A stretch of 64,000 nucleotides of DNA. Source: an uncultured Flavobacteriaceae bacterium (GTDB lineage Bacteria > Bacteroidota > Bacteroidia > Flavobacteriales > Flavobacteriaceae). The notes beneath the pieces are model-generated. The model saw only the letters and a program-made list of their open reading frames with translations. It was not told where the DNA came from and made no database searches. How positions within the stretch are numbered: the first letter of the stretch is position 1; the number at the start of each line of letters is the position of its first letter. The stretch is taken from assembly GCA_905479475.1 (NCBI GenBank), contig CAJQMT010000028.1, positions 21,176-85,175 of the forward strand, written 5' to 3'. Made by a program: the position numbers and the translations under genes. Below, one piece after another: positions 38,846-48,749 of the stretch.

Positions 38846-39523
38846 TCATAGATTTTCATTAGGCGCTTCGTCTAACTCTTTTGGTGGCTTGAAATTTCCT
38901 TCTTCATCAAACCAAGTGTCAAATTCATTTTTCACAAATTCATAGGGTAATTTTTGTGGTCCTTTTTTACGATAATAGCCAGCCAAAAACAGACCCGTAA
39001 CAAAACCTGACACGTGTCCTTCCCAAGAAATTCCTTTTTCAATAGGGAACAAATACCAAACCATACTGCCGTACATAAAAATAACCACCAAAGAAACCGC
39101 AATCAGACGATAATATTTTCGGAGTATTCCACTAAAAAACAGAAAACTAAAAAGCATATATACCAGTCCACTCATCCCAATATGATAGGCAGACACCCCT
39201 ATACACCAAGTCAAAAGTCCCGTTGTAAAAAAACCGAATAGCAACACTTTTTTTGCCAACTGTCGGTAAAAATAAAACAGCATGCCTACAAAAATGACCA
39301 TCGGAAAGCTATTGTTGAATAAATGTTTTGCACTTCCGTGGATAAAAGGCCCAAAAACGACACCTTGCAATCCAGAAATCCGACGTGGAAAAATACCGTA
39401 TTTGGTAAAATTGAAATGAAACTTTATTTCTACCCAATACAAAGCCCACATGAAAAAGAGCATCATGAATGGAACTCTCAGCACATTCGTCGAAAAATGA
39501 AATTGTGTTTTTTGTTTTGTCAT
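38846..39523 (-). CDS. Rhomboid-family intramembrane serine protease
   Basis: A 225-aa membrane protein with about six spans. The catalytic dyad is Ser118 in HIGMSGLVYML and His170 in SWEGHVSGF, and the oxyanion-stabilising HxxxN region is GSAKHLFNN (63-71). A charged cytosolic tail of about 40 residues follows (KLPYEFVKNEFDTWFDEEGN), which is typical of the flavobacterial branch. It cleaves membrane proteins within or near the bilayer; the substrate is unknown. Single gene, convergent with rlmB. Confidence 0.92.
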   Translation of the reverse strand: MTKQKTQFHFSTNVLRVPFMMLFFMWALYWVEIKFHFNFTKYGIFPRRISGLQGVVFGPFIHGSAKHLFNNSFPMVIFVGMLFYFYRQLAKKVLLFGFFTTGLLTWCIGVSAYHIGMSGLVYMLFSFLFFSGILRKYYRLIAVSLVVIFMYGSMVWYLFPIEKGISWEGHVSGFVTGLFLAGYYRKKGPQKLPYEFVKNEFDTWFDEEGNFKPPKELDEAPNENL

Positions 39524-39622
39524 ATCTTGGAAACACTTCTTGCTAAAATAGAAAACACATCAACAATAATCCACCATATTTCACTATTTTTATCTTTCTA
39601 AAAAACAAATCCGCTTTCCATT

Positions 39623-40897
39623 ATGAACCAACCGTTGGCAGAACGCATTCGTCCGAAAACACTAGAAGACTACATCAGTCAGCAACATTTGGTAGGTCCG
39701 AAAGGAATTTTGACCCAACACATTCAAAAAGGAATCATCCCATCTCTTATTTTATGGGGACCTCCCGGGATTGGAAAAACAACCTTGGCAAATATCATTG
39801 CGGAAGTATCGGAAAGACCTTTTTATACCTTGAGCGCTATCAATTCTGGAGTAAAAGATGTGCGAGAAGTCATCGAAAAAGCCCGGAAAAGTGGCGGTTT
39901 GTTCACTGTCAAAAATCCGATTTTATTCATTGATGAAATTCATCGCTTTAGCAAATCGCAACAAGACTCTTTGTTGGCAGCCGTTGAAAAAGGATGGATT
40001 ACATTAATCGGAGCAACGACCGAAAACCCAAGTTTTGAGGTCATTCCTGCCTTGCTTTCTCGTTGCCAAGTCTATATTTTAAACTCTTTTGACAAAACTG
40101 ATTTGGTTGCTCTTTTGCATCGAGCCATGGACATCGATCCAGTCATCAAAGAAAAAGAGGTTTCGCTTGAAGAAACCGATGCACTGATGCAGGTTTCGAG
40201 TGGAGATGCAAGAAAATTATTGAATGTATTTGAACTTGTGGTCGCCTCCGAAGAAAGCCCTGTTCGTATAACCAATTCCCTGGTTCTTAGCAAAGTTCAA
40301 AAAAACACAGTGCGCTATGACAAAACTGGAGAACAACACTACGACATCATATCCGCTTTTATCAAATCGATAAGAGGAAGTGACCCAAATGCGGCTGTCT
40401 ATTGGCTGGCAAGAATGATAGAAGGTGGAGAAGATGTGAAATTTATTGCACGTCGTTTGCTCATTCTAGCATCAGAAGACATTGGAAATGCCAACCCCAC
40501 AGCGTTGATCATGGCAAACTCAACCTTCCAAGCAGTCGCCTCTGTAGGCCATCCTGAATCGAGAATTTTATTGAGTCAGTGTGCTGTCTATTTGTCCAAC
40601 TCTTCTAAAAGTAACAGTTCCTATAGGGCCATCAACGAAGCGCAAGAACTCGTGCGAAAAACAGGCGATCTTTCTGTTCCCTTGCATTTGAGAAATGCAC
40701 CTACGAAATTGATGAAAGATTTGGACTATGGCAAAAACTACAAATACGCACATCAATACGAAAACAACTTTGCTGAACAAGAATTTTTACCAAATGAAAT
40801 TGCAAATACTAAATTGTACGAACCAAGTAACAATTCTAGAGAAAACAACTTTCGAGATTTTTTAAAAAAACGCTGGAAAGACAAATACAATTATTAA
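39623..40897 (+). CDS. rarA: Replication-associated recombination protein A (RarA/MgsA)
   Basis: A 424-aa AAA+ ATPase related to clamp loaders, acting at stalled replication forks. Start [20 protein letters not shown] with Walker [17 protein letters not shown], Walker [18 protein letters not shown] and sensor 1 [13 protein letters not shown] are all present; the C-terminal tetramerisation domain contains [20 protein letters not shown]. Monocistronic, divergent from the rhomboid gene. Confidence 0.95.
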   Translation: MNQPLAERIRPKTLEDYISQQHLVGPKGILTQHIQKGIIPSLILWGPPGIGKTTLANIIAEVSERPFYTLSAINSGVKDVREVIEKARKSGGLFTVKNPILFIDEIHRFSKSQQDSLLAAVEKGWITLIGATTENPSFEVIPALLSRCQVYILNSFDKTDLVALLHRAMDIDPVIKEKEVSLEETDALMQVSSGDARKLLNVFELVVASEESPVRITNSLVLSKVQKNTVRYDKTGEQHYDIISAFIKSIRGSDPNAAVYWLARMIEGGEDVKFIARRLLILASEDIGNANPTALIMANSTFQAVASVGHPESRILLSQCAVYLSNSSKSNSSYRAINEAQELVRKTGDLSVPLHLRNAPTKLMKDLDYGKNYKYAHQYENNFAEQEFLPNEIANTKLYEPSNNSRENNFRDFLKKRWKDKYNY

Positions 40898-40914
40898 AAA
40901 AAAAGTTGCCTTCT

Positions 40915-41691
40915 TTAGTTCATTGGCTCGAATACCATTACCGACAGCCCCTGCTCTGTTTCAAAATCAATGTTCAGCTTGCCTTTGTCGTCAAAATAAC
41001 CAATTGTTTGCACAACTTTTCCGGAAAACTCGTACCAAAAAATCTTGAAAACATGGGGCAAAGACGTTTTCAAAAGCCTGCAAATCAATGCTCCCGAAAC
41101 CCCCTTATCCGTAGAATCTAGCACAAGATTTCCTATGTAACTATCCTTGTTCTCTACCAATTGAATACGCAGCCCCTTCGAATTCATATACACCGCTTGT
41201 GATTTTCGCTCACGCTTCTCTAATTTTGTATCCAAAGGAATTGTTTCTGTGTATTCTTCTGCCAATAAAACCGCCTTGGAAGACTTCTTGGACAAACTTT
41301 CAAAAGCTTTTCGCAAACTTCCTTGGTATGCCTTTTGGTACTGTTTTTCTCTACTGACTCCCATACTACTTTCGAAAACTCTTTTTCGATGACAGTCGAA
41401 CAATTCAAATTGCAATCGGGTTTGAAACAAGTTCGATTTTTTTTTCAATTTAAAAAACAACCCTCCACAGTCTAAAACAGCTAATTTTTTTGGTATTGGG
41501 TCGTATTCACTAAAAACAACAAATCCTTTCTTCTCGAGCAAAAATTTTGTCAATGAATTCAACTGATATTGATCTGGTCCGTCCAAAAAAGAGAATTGTT
41601 CTGGAACAATGACATAAGCATAGGCATTTAATGGGTTTTGTGCAGTTAACAACTGACAAAAAAATAAACAACATATTATCAAACACTTCAT
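40915..41691 (-). CDS. Conserved secreted protein of unknown function
   Basis: A 258-aa protein with a signal peptide (MKCLIICCLFFCQLLTAQ). The mature part begins NPLNAYAYVIVPEQFSFLDG then PDQYQLNSLTKFLLEKKGF, a pattern I recall from a lineage-restricted flavobacterial family without assigned function. The C-terminal third (VLDSTDKGVSGALICRLLKT) is beta-rich. No catalytic motif, lipobox or T9SS domain is visible, so a periplasmic location is inferred. It ends 17 bases from the convergent rarA stop with no clear terminator between them. Confidence 0.7.
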   Translation of the reverse strand: MKCLIICCLFFCQLLTAQNPLNAYAYVIVPEQFSFLDGPDQYQLNSLTKFLLEKKGFVVFSEYDPIPKKLAVLDCGGLFFKLKKKSNLFQTRLQFELFDCHRKRVFESSMGVSREKQYQKAYQGSLRKAFESLSKKSSKAVLLAEEYTETIPLDTKLEKRERKSQAVYMNSKGLRIQLVENKDSYIGNLVLDSTDKGVSGALICRLLKTSLPHVFKIFWYEFSGKVVQTIGYFDDKGKLNIDFETEQGLSVMVFEPMN

Positions 41692-41799
41692 GGAAATTCT
41701 GAGATTAAAAAATTAAAACTACAAAAAAACAAATAACTTATTTCTATTTCATGTCAAACACCTAAAATCTTTGTTTGTATATTTACAATCGATTAATCG

Positions 41800-42948
41800 A
41801 TGAAACATTTGAAAAAAGCACACGTTCTATTTTTAAGCAGTTGGTATCCCTCAAAAATAGGTCCTACTAATGGTAATTTTATTGAGCATCAGGCCCGAGC
41901 CATTTCTTTGAAAAACAAGGTTACAATTTTATATGCTATTGGGAGCTCTAGAATAACCAAAACCGAAATAGAAAAAACGAATAACGACGATATTTTAACC
42001 GTTATTATATATTTTAAGAAACATAAACTAAATATCATAAACAGTATACGAAAGACTAAGGTTCTTTTTCAAACACTAAGAGAAATAGACTCGTTCGATA
42101 TCATTCATGCTAACATAACTTATCCCATTGGTCTTATTGCTTGGTTTATTTCCATTCTTAAAAAAAAACCGTTCATCATATCAGAGCATTGGAGTGCTTT
42201 TTTAAAAGAATCTAATATAAAATTTACTTTTTTTCAAAAAATAATTTTAAAATTTGTTCTCAAAAAAGCACAATATATCATACCTGTTTCGCAAAAATTA
42301 AAAAAAGAAATGCTTGCTAAAAACCTTAGAGGAAACTATAAAGTAATAGGCAATGTTATTGATACAAATCTTTTTTTACCAACTCCAAAAAAAAACAAAC
42401 GTTTCACAATTACTCATATCTCTTCTTTTGAAGACTCTTCAAAAAATATTTCTGGAATTTTAAATGTCATCAAGAAATTGTCTTTGAAAAAAGAATCTTT
42501 TCTTTTTCAAATTATTGGAGACGGCAATACTGAGATGCTCAAAAAGAAAACTCTTGCACTTAACATCCCCTCCTCTTTTATTCAAATTGAAGGAACAAAA
42601 TCACCGGATGAAATCTCAAAAATCCTCCAAGAATCTGACCTGTATGTTTCATTTAGTAACTACGAAACCTTTGGATTGGTAATGATTGAATCTATTTCTT
42701 CGGGAACACCGGTTATATCAACAAATACCGGAATCTTATCCGAATTAAAGCTGTCAGAATGCACAATATTTGTTCCTAAAAAAGACGAAGAAGCATTGTG
42801 TAATGCGATTCTTGAACAAATGGAAAACACCATGACTTTTGACCAAAAAAAAATACACAATTTTGTGAAAAAAAATTTCAGCCCTGAAGTCATCTCTAAA
42901 TCCTATTCTGAGCTATATAAAAAAGCTATTTTAAATTACCATTCATGA
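41800..42948 (+). CDS. Glycosyltransferase family 4 protein
   Basis: A 382-aa GT-B fold retaining glycosyltransferase. The acceptor-side domain begins LFLSSWYPSKIGPTNGNFIE, typical of Wlm/cap polysaccharide enzymes; the nucleotide-sugar side has IQIEGTKSPDEISKILQESD and the EX7E motif in YETFGLVMIES (near residue 288), followed by SGTPVISTNTGILSEL. It probably adds a sugar to a lipid-linked repeat unit at the cytosolic face. The gene is strikingly AT- and A-run-rich compared with neighbours and overlaps the flippase gene by 4 bases, which suggests joint transfer and coupled translation. Confidence 0.9.
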   Translation: MKHLKKAHVLFLSSWYPSKIGPTNGNFIEHQARAISLKNKVTILYAIGSSRITKTEIEKTNNDDILTVIIYFKKHKLNIINSIRKTKVLFQTLREIDSFDIIHANITYPIGLIAWFISILKKKPFIISEHWSAFLKESNIKFTFFQKIILKFVLKKAQYIIPVSQKLKKEMLAKNLRGNYKVIGNVIDTNLFLPTPKKNKRFTITHISSFEDSSKNISGILNVIKKLSLKKESFLFQIIGDGNTEMLKKKTLALNIPSSFIQIEGTKSPDEISKILQESDLYVSFSNYETFGLVMIESISSGTPVISTNTGILSELKLSECTIFVPKKDEEALCNAILEQMENTMTFDQKKIHNFVKKNFSPEVISKSYSELYKKAILNYHS

Positions 42949-44216
42949 TTTCATTGAAGAACTTTTTATCTAATTTTTCAAACAGGTCAGGAGGACATGT
43001 AGTTCTTGCGAGCCTTATGGCTAGAATACTTTCTTTTTCTTCTTCATGGGTTGCCTTGCAACTAATCTCCAATGAAAAACTAGGTGCTGTCTTATTTTCT
43101 TACAATATTATTGTTTTTATTTTGCCTTTTTCTGGACTTGGCTTGTATCATGGTTTGATACGATACGCACCTCTTTTAAATGGTTCTGAAAAAAAAAGAA
43201 TTCTTTTTAACTATGTTCTAAGAAAAGGAATTCTACTAAGCCTATTGATCGCAATAGGAATTTTTGTTTTGAGTTTTGTAATACCACTTCAAATTGAAAA
43301 CTCCAATTATTTTTTAGCTGTTTTAGCATTTCTTATCGTTCCTGATTATATATTTCAGGTTATAAAAATTCAATTCAGGATATTACACGACAATAAATCT
43401 TTTGCAAAAGTAGAGGTGGTTTACAATCTTATTCTTTTTTTAACCGTAACAATACTAAGTTATAAATTCGAAGAAAAAGGATATATTATTGCTTTGCTAA
43501 TTCCCGCAATTATCACAAGTCTTATTTTTATAAAGAAACTGAAGCCTTCGTTCTCCAAAATTCCAAAACCTCAAATTGCAACTCAAGAATTTTGGAAATA
43601 TGGTTTCTATGCCAGTCTGACAAGTGTTGTTTCTCAATTGTTAATTGCTGTAGATATCTTAATCATCGGTCTGTTAATTACAGACTCGACAGCGGTAACA
43701 ACTTACCGTTTTATTTCAATTATTCCTTTGAGTTTGTTGTTTTTGCCTCAAGCCGTAATGAATACCGATTTTGTAAAATTAACCGAAAATATCTTTGATA
43801 AAAATAATACGCACACCTATATAAAAAATTACATTTCGTTATTTTCAATAATCAGTATTTGTAGCTTAGTTATTTCCTGGTTTTTCTCAAAAGAGATCCT
43901 CTCTTTTTTTGATGAAAATTTCATACAATTTGATACCAGTTTTTTTATTTTAATGTTAGGTACCAGCTCCATTTTGATGTTCAGAGGATTGTTTGGAAAC
44001 TTACTTTGTTCCATTGGAAAAGTGAATACCAATTTATACATCAGCAGTATTGCAATTCTACTCAATTGCTGTGGAAATTTTTACTTGATTCCTATATATG
44101 GAATCAAAGGCGCAGCCATTACCTCTGCGAGTATCATGTGGTTTACAAGCCTTACAAGCACATTTGCTTTTTTCTACCTATACCAATCGTTTCTAAAAAA
44201 AACAAAGAAACAATAG
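42945..44216 (+). CDS. Polysaccharide flippase (Wzx/MATE-like, MVF superfamily)
   Basis: A 423-aa membrane protein with about 12-14 spans, matching the polysaccharide-biosynthesis flippase family: N-terminal SGGHVVLASLMARILSFSSS, mid-region FWKYGFYASLTSVVSQLLIA, and late NFYLIPIYGIKGAAITSASI, a family hallmark. It would move a lipid-linked glycan across the inner membrane for the glycosyltransferase encoded just before it (ATGA overlap). No polymerase or ligase gene is adjacent, so the pair depends on genes elsewhere or is the remnant of a larger cluster. Confidence 0.88.
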   Translation: MISLKNFLSNFSNRSGGHVVLASLMARILSFSSSWVALQLISNEKLGAVLFSYNIIVFILPFSGLGLYHGLIRYAPLLNGSEKKRILFNYVLRKGILLSLLIAIGIFVLSFVIPLQIENSNYFLAVLAFLIVPDYIFQVIKIQFRILHDNKSFAKVEVVYNLILFLTVTILSYKFEEKGYIIALLIPAIITSLIFIKKLKPSFSKIPKPQIATQEFWKYGFYASLTSVVSQLLIAVDILIIGLLITDSTAVTTYRFISIIPLSLLFLPQAVMNTDFVKLTENIFDKNNTHTYIKNYISLFSIISICSLVISWFFSKEILSFFDENFIQFDTSFFILMLGTSSILMFRGLFGNLLCSIGKVNTNLYISSIAILLNCCGNFYLIPIYGIKGAAITSASIMWFTSLTSTFAFFYLYQSFLKKTKKQ

Positions 44217-44265
44217 CCCTCTAAAAAACAGACCGACTTCTATAAATCTTGTTTCCATCTTGCAA

Positions 44266-45123
44266 TTACAACCTTTTTTCCTGATAAAAAGAATACACCT
44301 CTTTCTCTGCACCAAAACTTCTATAAAAGCTCGCGACACCGGAAATCATTGAACCCTCAAAATCCAATATTAAATCCGTATTCGCAAAAGCTTTTATAAG
44401 CTCAAAAACTAAAAAAGATGGCATTCCCTTTTTTTTGCCAGAAGTAGTAGCGCAAGGAATCAAATAAGTCAACCTTTTGGCATCTTTTACCCAAACCATC
44501 ACTGCAGACAATACACCCTTCTCTCTCGTTCCCCAAATATGCAGATCTGTATGATTTCTATCCAAAAGCTGTTGCAGTGCCTTCCAATGATTTTTTGAAA
44601 GTACCGGCTTTTGAACATAAGCCTCGTAAAACTCAATAAATTCTTTGGGAGAAACCTCTTTTTCAAGCAAAGCGTCATTTTCTTTTTTAAGTGTTCGTTT
44701 TCTGTTTTTATTAAAACCTTCGTATATTTCTAAAACACTTCGATTCAGGTTTAAAATATAATTGTGTTTTTTGGTAGCCTTTTTCAAAATGGGATTTCCA
44801 GCATTGCACTGCAGCGTTACTTTTTTGAATTTCTTTGGAATGGCTTTGACAAACTCTCGAAGCAATTCCTCCGATACAATTTCGGCACCAAAAACACCCA
44901 ATTGCTGTGTCCAACATGGCGGATATATGTATTTGATAAAATATTTTGAGCGCCATGGCAAAGGCATCACTGCTTTGTAGTCATCCAATACGAGCAAATC
45001 CCAATTGTCTGCAACAATATCCAAATACCATGAAAAAGCATATATCCTAGAATTCCAAGCACTGCGCACACAAGTATTGTACTTGTCAAGATCCATATCC
45101 TTCCTTGTCAAATAAGCAATCAT
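44266..45123 (-). CDS. GNAT/FemAB-like acyltransferase-fold protein
   Basis: A 285-aa cytosolic protein resembling the GNAT_6 (CelD/BcsL) and FemX branch: N-terminal half with WYLDIVADNWDLLVLDDYKA and VMPLPWRSK, C-terminal half with SAVMVWVKDAKRLTYLIPCA then LILDFEGSMISGVASFYRSF, the usual FEGSM.P/GVA.FY.SFGAE end. Such proteins transfer acyl or aminoacyl groups to sugars or peptides. Its start overlaps the stop of the deacetylase-fold gene (ATGA), so the two are translated together and probably act on one glycan. Confidence 0.75.
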   Translation of the reverse strand: MIAYLTRKDMDLDKYNTCVRSAWNSRIYAFSWYLDIVADNWDLLVLDDYKAVMPLPWRSKYFIKYIYPPCWTQQLGVFGAEIVSEELLREFVKAIPKKFKKVTLQCNAGNPILKKATKKHNYILNLNRSVLEIYEGFNKNRKRTLKKENDALLEKEVSPKEFIEFYEAYVQKPVLSKNHWKALQQLLDRNHTDLHIWGTREKGVLSAVMVWVKDAKRLTYLIPCATTSGKKKGMPSFLVFELIKAFANTDLILDFEGSMISGVASFYRSFGAEKEVYSFYQEKRL

Positions 45124-46454
45124 TTGTTTCCTTTGTTTTCGGATTCTTTTTGAACACTTGTCAACTGCAATACTTGTTCATAGAAATATTTCCAGCCGCG
45201 CCATTCTCCATAATTGGAAAGTATTTTATTGTGAAAAAGTGTCACAAAAGTACCGTTCACTTTTTTTACTATTTCAAAACTTTCCTTTACCTTTTGAAAT
45301 GCTTGCTTCTCAGAAAGTTCTAAAAATTCCTTCAAAACAAGGTCAGAAATAGCAAAAGAAAACACTTTCAAAGGCGTTTGAATTTCAAAATCCAAATCGT
45401 AAAAATAAAAAGGAGTACAAGTACTCGCTCGGAAGCCCAATTGATCAGGGTATCCCATAGAATAATCTTCCTCTACCTCAAAATCCAACAAATTTTGATA
45501 GGTCTCTGGCAAGTTTAACCGCAGGTAATGTTGCCGCGTTTTTACCGTAGGAATATGGATGATCTCTTCCATTTTAGTCAATTCTTTTTTCAACATCTCC
45601 GTATTATTCATCGTAAAAAAAGACGCATTCAATCCAACTTTTACATAATCAGACATGGATTTTATCAACAGACGAAATTTATTTTTCGTCAAAGAAATAT
45701 TAGTATCGTAGGTTGTGAAATTTCCTATGAGAAAAAACACCATCGTAGACACCTTGTAGTTGTTTTGCAGACTCACCATTCGGTCGTATACATCATAAGG
45801 GTCCTTCTGTAGTTTCAATAACACCATGCATCGGTCCCAAAAAGCCCCCAATTTTAATGTAAAAACATCCACTAAAAACCCTCCTAAACTCCGAATAACA
45901 CCTTTCGCACCATACAAAAAAGCTTCGTTTACAGTAAACAGACTTAAGTAATTATAAGGAGTTGGTTCGCAATCTAAATCAGGAAAAACCTCTTTTAAAA
46001 TGCCCAAAAGTTTGTATGCCCATATATCGATAACAGGCTTGTCTAAAAAATCGTTTTTAAAAGCCAAACTCTCTTCCGCTGGAAATCGTTCATACACATC
46101 CTGGACATGAGGTAAATACTCCTCGTAACGCGTAAGTAAATAAAAACTTGTTGCAAAAACATCAAAAGGGATCGATGATTTTTTACCTGCCGTGAAAAAA
46201 CAAGGTACCTCCTCCCATTCATGAACTGAAATTTCAATATCGTTGATTCCTTGCTCAAACAGCAAGTCATGGCTTCGGATAAAAAACTCACCTCCCAAAG
46301 GAACTTTCGAATAGGTCAATTTACATCCGTTGTGCGCGACAAACTCTTCTACTTTGGTCGTAAAACTAACAGGAATATTCAAAATACGAACAAACATATG
46401 TTTGAAAATATAACGAAGTCGCGGTGTTATTTTGTGGGTATAAACTAAGACCAT
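45120..46454 (-). CDS. Polysaccharide deacetylase-fold protein, probably non-catalytic
   Basis: A 444-aa protein. Residues 1-165 form the N-terminal domain seen before deacetylases in Bacteroidota (LVYTHKITPRLRYIFKHMF, IPFDVFATSFYLLTRYEEYL); 165-420 look like the NodB/CE4 barrel with the late motif DQLGFRASTCTPFYFYDL. The expected first metal-binding Asp motif reads FTVNEAF (Asn176) and the expected His motif reads VGLNASFF (Asn276), so the metal site seems lost. Similar loss may occur across this subfamily. It is the first gene of a two-gene unit with the GNAT-like protein. Confidence 0.7.
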   Translation of the reverse strand: MVLVYTHKITPRLRYIFKHMFVRILNIPVSFTTKVEEFVAHNGCKLTYSKVPLGGEFFIRSHDLLFEQGINDIEISVHEWEEVPCFFTAGKKSSIPFDVFATSFYLLTRYEEYLPHVQDVYERFPAEESLAFKNDFLDKPVIDIWAYKLLGILKEVFPDLDCEPTPYNYLSLFTVNEAFLYGAKGVIRSLGGFLVDVFTLKLGAFWDRCMVLLKLQKDPYDVYDRMVSLQNNYKVSTMVFFLIGNFTTYDTNISLTKNKFRLLIKSMSDYVKVGLNASFFTMNNTEMLKKELTKMEEIIHIPTVKTRQHYLRLNLPETYQNLLDFEVEEDYSMGYPDQLGFRASTCTPFYFYDLDFEIQTPLKVFSFAISDLVLKEFLELSEKQAFQKVKESFEIVKKVNGTFVTLFHNKILSNYGEWRGWKYFYEQVLQLTSVQKESENKGNK

Positions 46455-46577
46455 TTATTTTTAAATTATTTAATTTTCGCACAGGCCCTTTTGGTGATTT
46501 CTTCTGTAAAAAGTTTCACATCCCATATTATCAAGTCGTGAAAGTTTGTCTTTTCATAAAAAAATTGCGCCTGAAAA

Positions 46578-47276
46578 TCAAATCAACTGCGCGTCTGCAA
46601 AGCTAAAATACGCTTTTTCGGTGATTATCAAATGATCTAAAATTTTAATGTCCATGGTCTCCCCGGCTCTTTGTAGTTTTTGGGTAATTTGCTTGTCTTG
46701 AAAACTTGGATCGATACTCCCTGAAGGGTGGTTGTGACAGAGCACAACTCCAGTAGCAAAAAGTTCCAGCGCATTTTTAAAAACAATTCGAACATCAACA
46801 ACCGTTCCCACAAGACCTCCTTTACTCAACTGAATTTTTTTTAATATTTTATTGGAATTATTCAAATAAAGCACCCAAAACTCTTCGTATTTCAAAGTCC
46901 CTATTTGAGGGCACATCAAATCAAAAACATCTCGACTACATGTGATTTTTTCTTGTTTTATTCCTTTTTCTGATACCGAACGCTTTCCCAATTCAAGTGC
47001 GGTGATAATAGAACAAGCCTTCGCAGCACCGATACCTTTAAATTGCTGCAACTGTTCCATATTTAGTTGCGCCAAGTCATGCAACCGATGCTGGCACTTT
47101 GACAATATCCGTTTGGCCAACACCAAAGCGCTTTCTTTTTTGTTTCCTGAACCAATCAGAATAGCGATCAATTCAGCATTGGACAACACAGAAATACCTT
47201 GAGAGCTCATTTTCTCTCTCGGCCGGTCGGAAACATCCCAATTTTTAATGGCAGCAGAGTGCTTTTTAGGAATCAT
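46578..47276 (-). CDS. radC: RadC-family JAB/MPN+ domain protein
   Basis: A 232-aa protein. N-terminal helix-hairpin-helix region (QLQQFKGIGAAKACSIITAL) and a C-terminal JAMM metalloprotease-like domain with HNHPSGSIDPSFQDKQITQK, where His-x-His and Asp form the metal site. Despite the name, a repair role is unproven. I chose MIPKKHSAAIKNWDVSDRPR as the start because the family begins there and a -7 box (TATCTTTG) lies between it and the more distal in-frame Met. Confidence 0.92.
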   Translation of the reverse strand: MIPKKHSAAIKNWDVSDRPREKMSSQGISVLSNAELIAILIGSGNKKESALVLAKRILSKCQHRLHDLAQLNMEQLQQFKGIGAAKACSIITALELGKRSVSEKGIKQEKITCSRDVFDLMCPQIGTLKYEEFWVLYLNNSNKILKKIQLSKGGLVGTVVDVRIVFKNALELFATGVVLCHNHPSGSIDPSFQDKQITQKLQRAGETMDIKILDHLIITEKAYFSFADAQLI

Positions 47277-47293
47277 AGCAGTGATTTTTATAT

Positions 47294-47316
47294 CAAAGAT
47301 AAGAGTAATATATTTG
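47294..47316. promoter_or_regulatory. Back-to-back promoters of radC and trkA
   Basis: TATCTTTG on the minus strand (47294-47301) for radC and TATATTTG on the plus strand (47309-47316) for trkA. The two -7 boxes are 7 bases apart, so polymerase binding at the two is likely to be mutually exclusive. Confidence 0.6.
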
Positions 47317-47387
47317 TAGTCAGATACGTTGCAGATATTTGAATACATTGTGGTGTTTTACTACTGCAACGCTTAAACTTGATACAA

Positions 47388-48737
47388 ATGAAAATTGTCA
47401 TTGCTGGTGCTGGAGACGTTGGTTTCCACTTGGCGAAATTACTTTCTAACGAATCACAAGATACCTTTGTGATCGATTCGAATTCAAAAAAATTAAAATA
47501 CATTGACGAACATTTGGATGTCATTACACTCAAAGGAGATGCGACTTCCTTGAAAACACTCAAAGAAGTTGGAATCGGACAAGCGGATTTACTCTTAGCA
47601 GTTACAGAATCGCAAAACACCAACTTAACAGTAGCAGCCTTGAGCAAAAAACTAGGTGTAAAAAAGACTATTGCCAGAATTTCAAACACTGAATTTTTAA
47701 CCACCAAGGAAATCAATTTCGCCGAAGTGGGCATCGACTATATGATTTCACCTGAATATCTTGCCGCCAAAGAAATTGAAGTCCTTCTAAATGAATCTGT
47801 TTTCAATGATAAAATCGAATTTGAAAAAGGTGCTATCAATATTTTAGGCGCACGCCTTTCTTCCAAATCGCCTTTGGTTGACAAAACCGTAAAAGAGGCC
47901 AAAGATTTGTTCTCAGACATCAATTTCACGATCATTTCTTTAAAAAGAGAAAACACAATTGAGACCATTATTCCAAGAGGAGATACCAAATTCAAACACC
48001 ACGATCAAGTTTATTTTTCCGTAACTGCCGATTCCGTAGATAAAATTTACCCACTCATTGGGAAAGAGAAAATAGGCATCAAAGAAGTGATGATTCTTGG
48101 AGGAAGTAAAATTGGGCAAAAAACCGCAACATCGCTCTGTTCCAAGAATTTCAATGTCAAGCTCATCGAAACAAAAAGAGACAAAGCATTTGAATTGGCC
48201 GACAGCCTCTGCGACGCGCTGATTGTAGAGGGAGACGGCAGAAATGTCGATCTTCTAGAAGAGGAATCCATTGCGACTATGGACGCCTTTGTCGCTGTTA
48301 CAGGTAATTCAGAAACAAATATTATGTCGTGTTTGGTCGCCAAATCCAAAGGCGTAAAAAAGACCATCGCCTTGGTAGAGAATATGGATTATATCAACAT
48401 TTCTCAAACCATTGGAATCGACACGCTGATCAATAAAAAATTATTGGCGGCCAGTGCCATTTTCAAGCATGTTCGAAAAGGAAAAGTCTTGGCTTTGGCA
48501 AACCTACACAATGTAGATGCTGAAGTTTTGGAGTTTTTTGTAAGACGAAATACAAAAGCGACCAAAGTCCTTGTCAAAGATTTGAATTTGACAAAAAAAG
48601 CGGTCATCGGTGGAGTGGTGAGAAAAGGGATAGCCACCATGACTTTTGGAGACTTCCAAATAGAAAAGGGGGACCGCGTGATTGTTTTCTGCCTGCCAGA
48701 GGCCATTGGAGACGTGGAAAAACTTTTCAACAACTAA
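47388..48737 (+). CDS. trkA: Trk potassium uptake regulatory subunit TrkA
   Basis: A 449-aa peripheral membrane protein with two RCK modules: Rossmann N1 MKIVIAGAGDVGFHLAKLLS with a C1 domain to about 220, and N2 EVMILGGSKIGQKTATSLCS with C2 to the end. It binds NAD(H)/ATP and gates TrkH. I start at the ATG of MKIVIAGAGD rather than the TTG three codons upstream. trkH follows 12 bases later, an operon making one complete K+ uptake system. Confidence 0.95.
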   Translation: MKIVIAGAGDVGFHLAKLLSNESQDTFVIDSNSKKLKYIDEHLDVITLKGDATSLKTLKEVGIGQADLLLAVTESQNTNLTVAALSKKLGVKKTIARISNTEFLTTKEINFAEVGIDYMISPEYLAAKEIEVLLNESVFNDKIEFEKGAINILGARLSSKSPLVDKTVKEAKDLFSDINFTIISLKRENTIETIIPRGDTKFKHHDQVYFSVTADSVDKIYPLIGKEKIGIKEVMILGGSKIGQKTATSLCSKNFNVKLIETKRDKAFELADSLCDALIVEGDGRNVDLLEEESIATMDAFVAVTGNSETNIMSCLVAKSKGVKKTIALVENMDYINISQTIGIDTLINKKLLAASAIFKHVRKGKVLALANLHNVDAEVLEFFVRRNTKATKVLVKDLNLTKKAVIGGVVRKGIATMTFGDFQIEKGDRVIVFCLPEAIGDVEKLFNN

Positions 48738-48749
48738 CAAGCCACCCCT

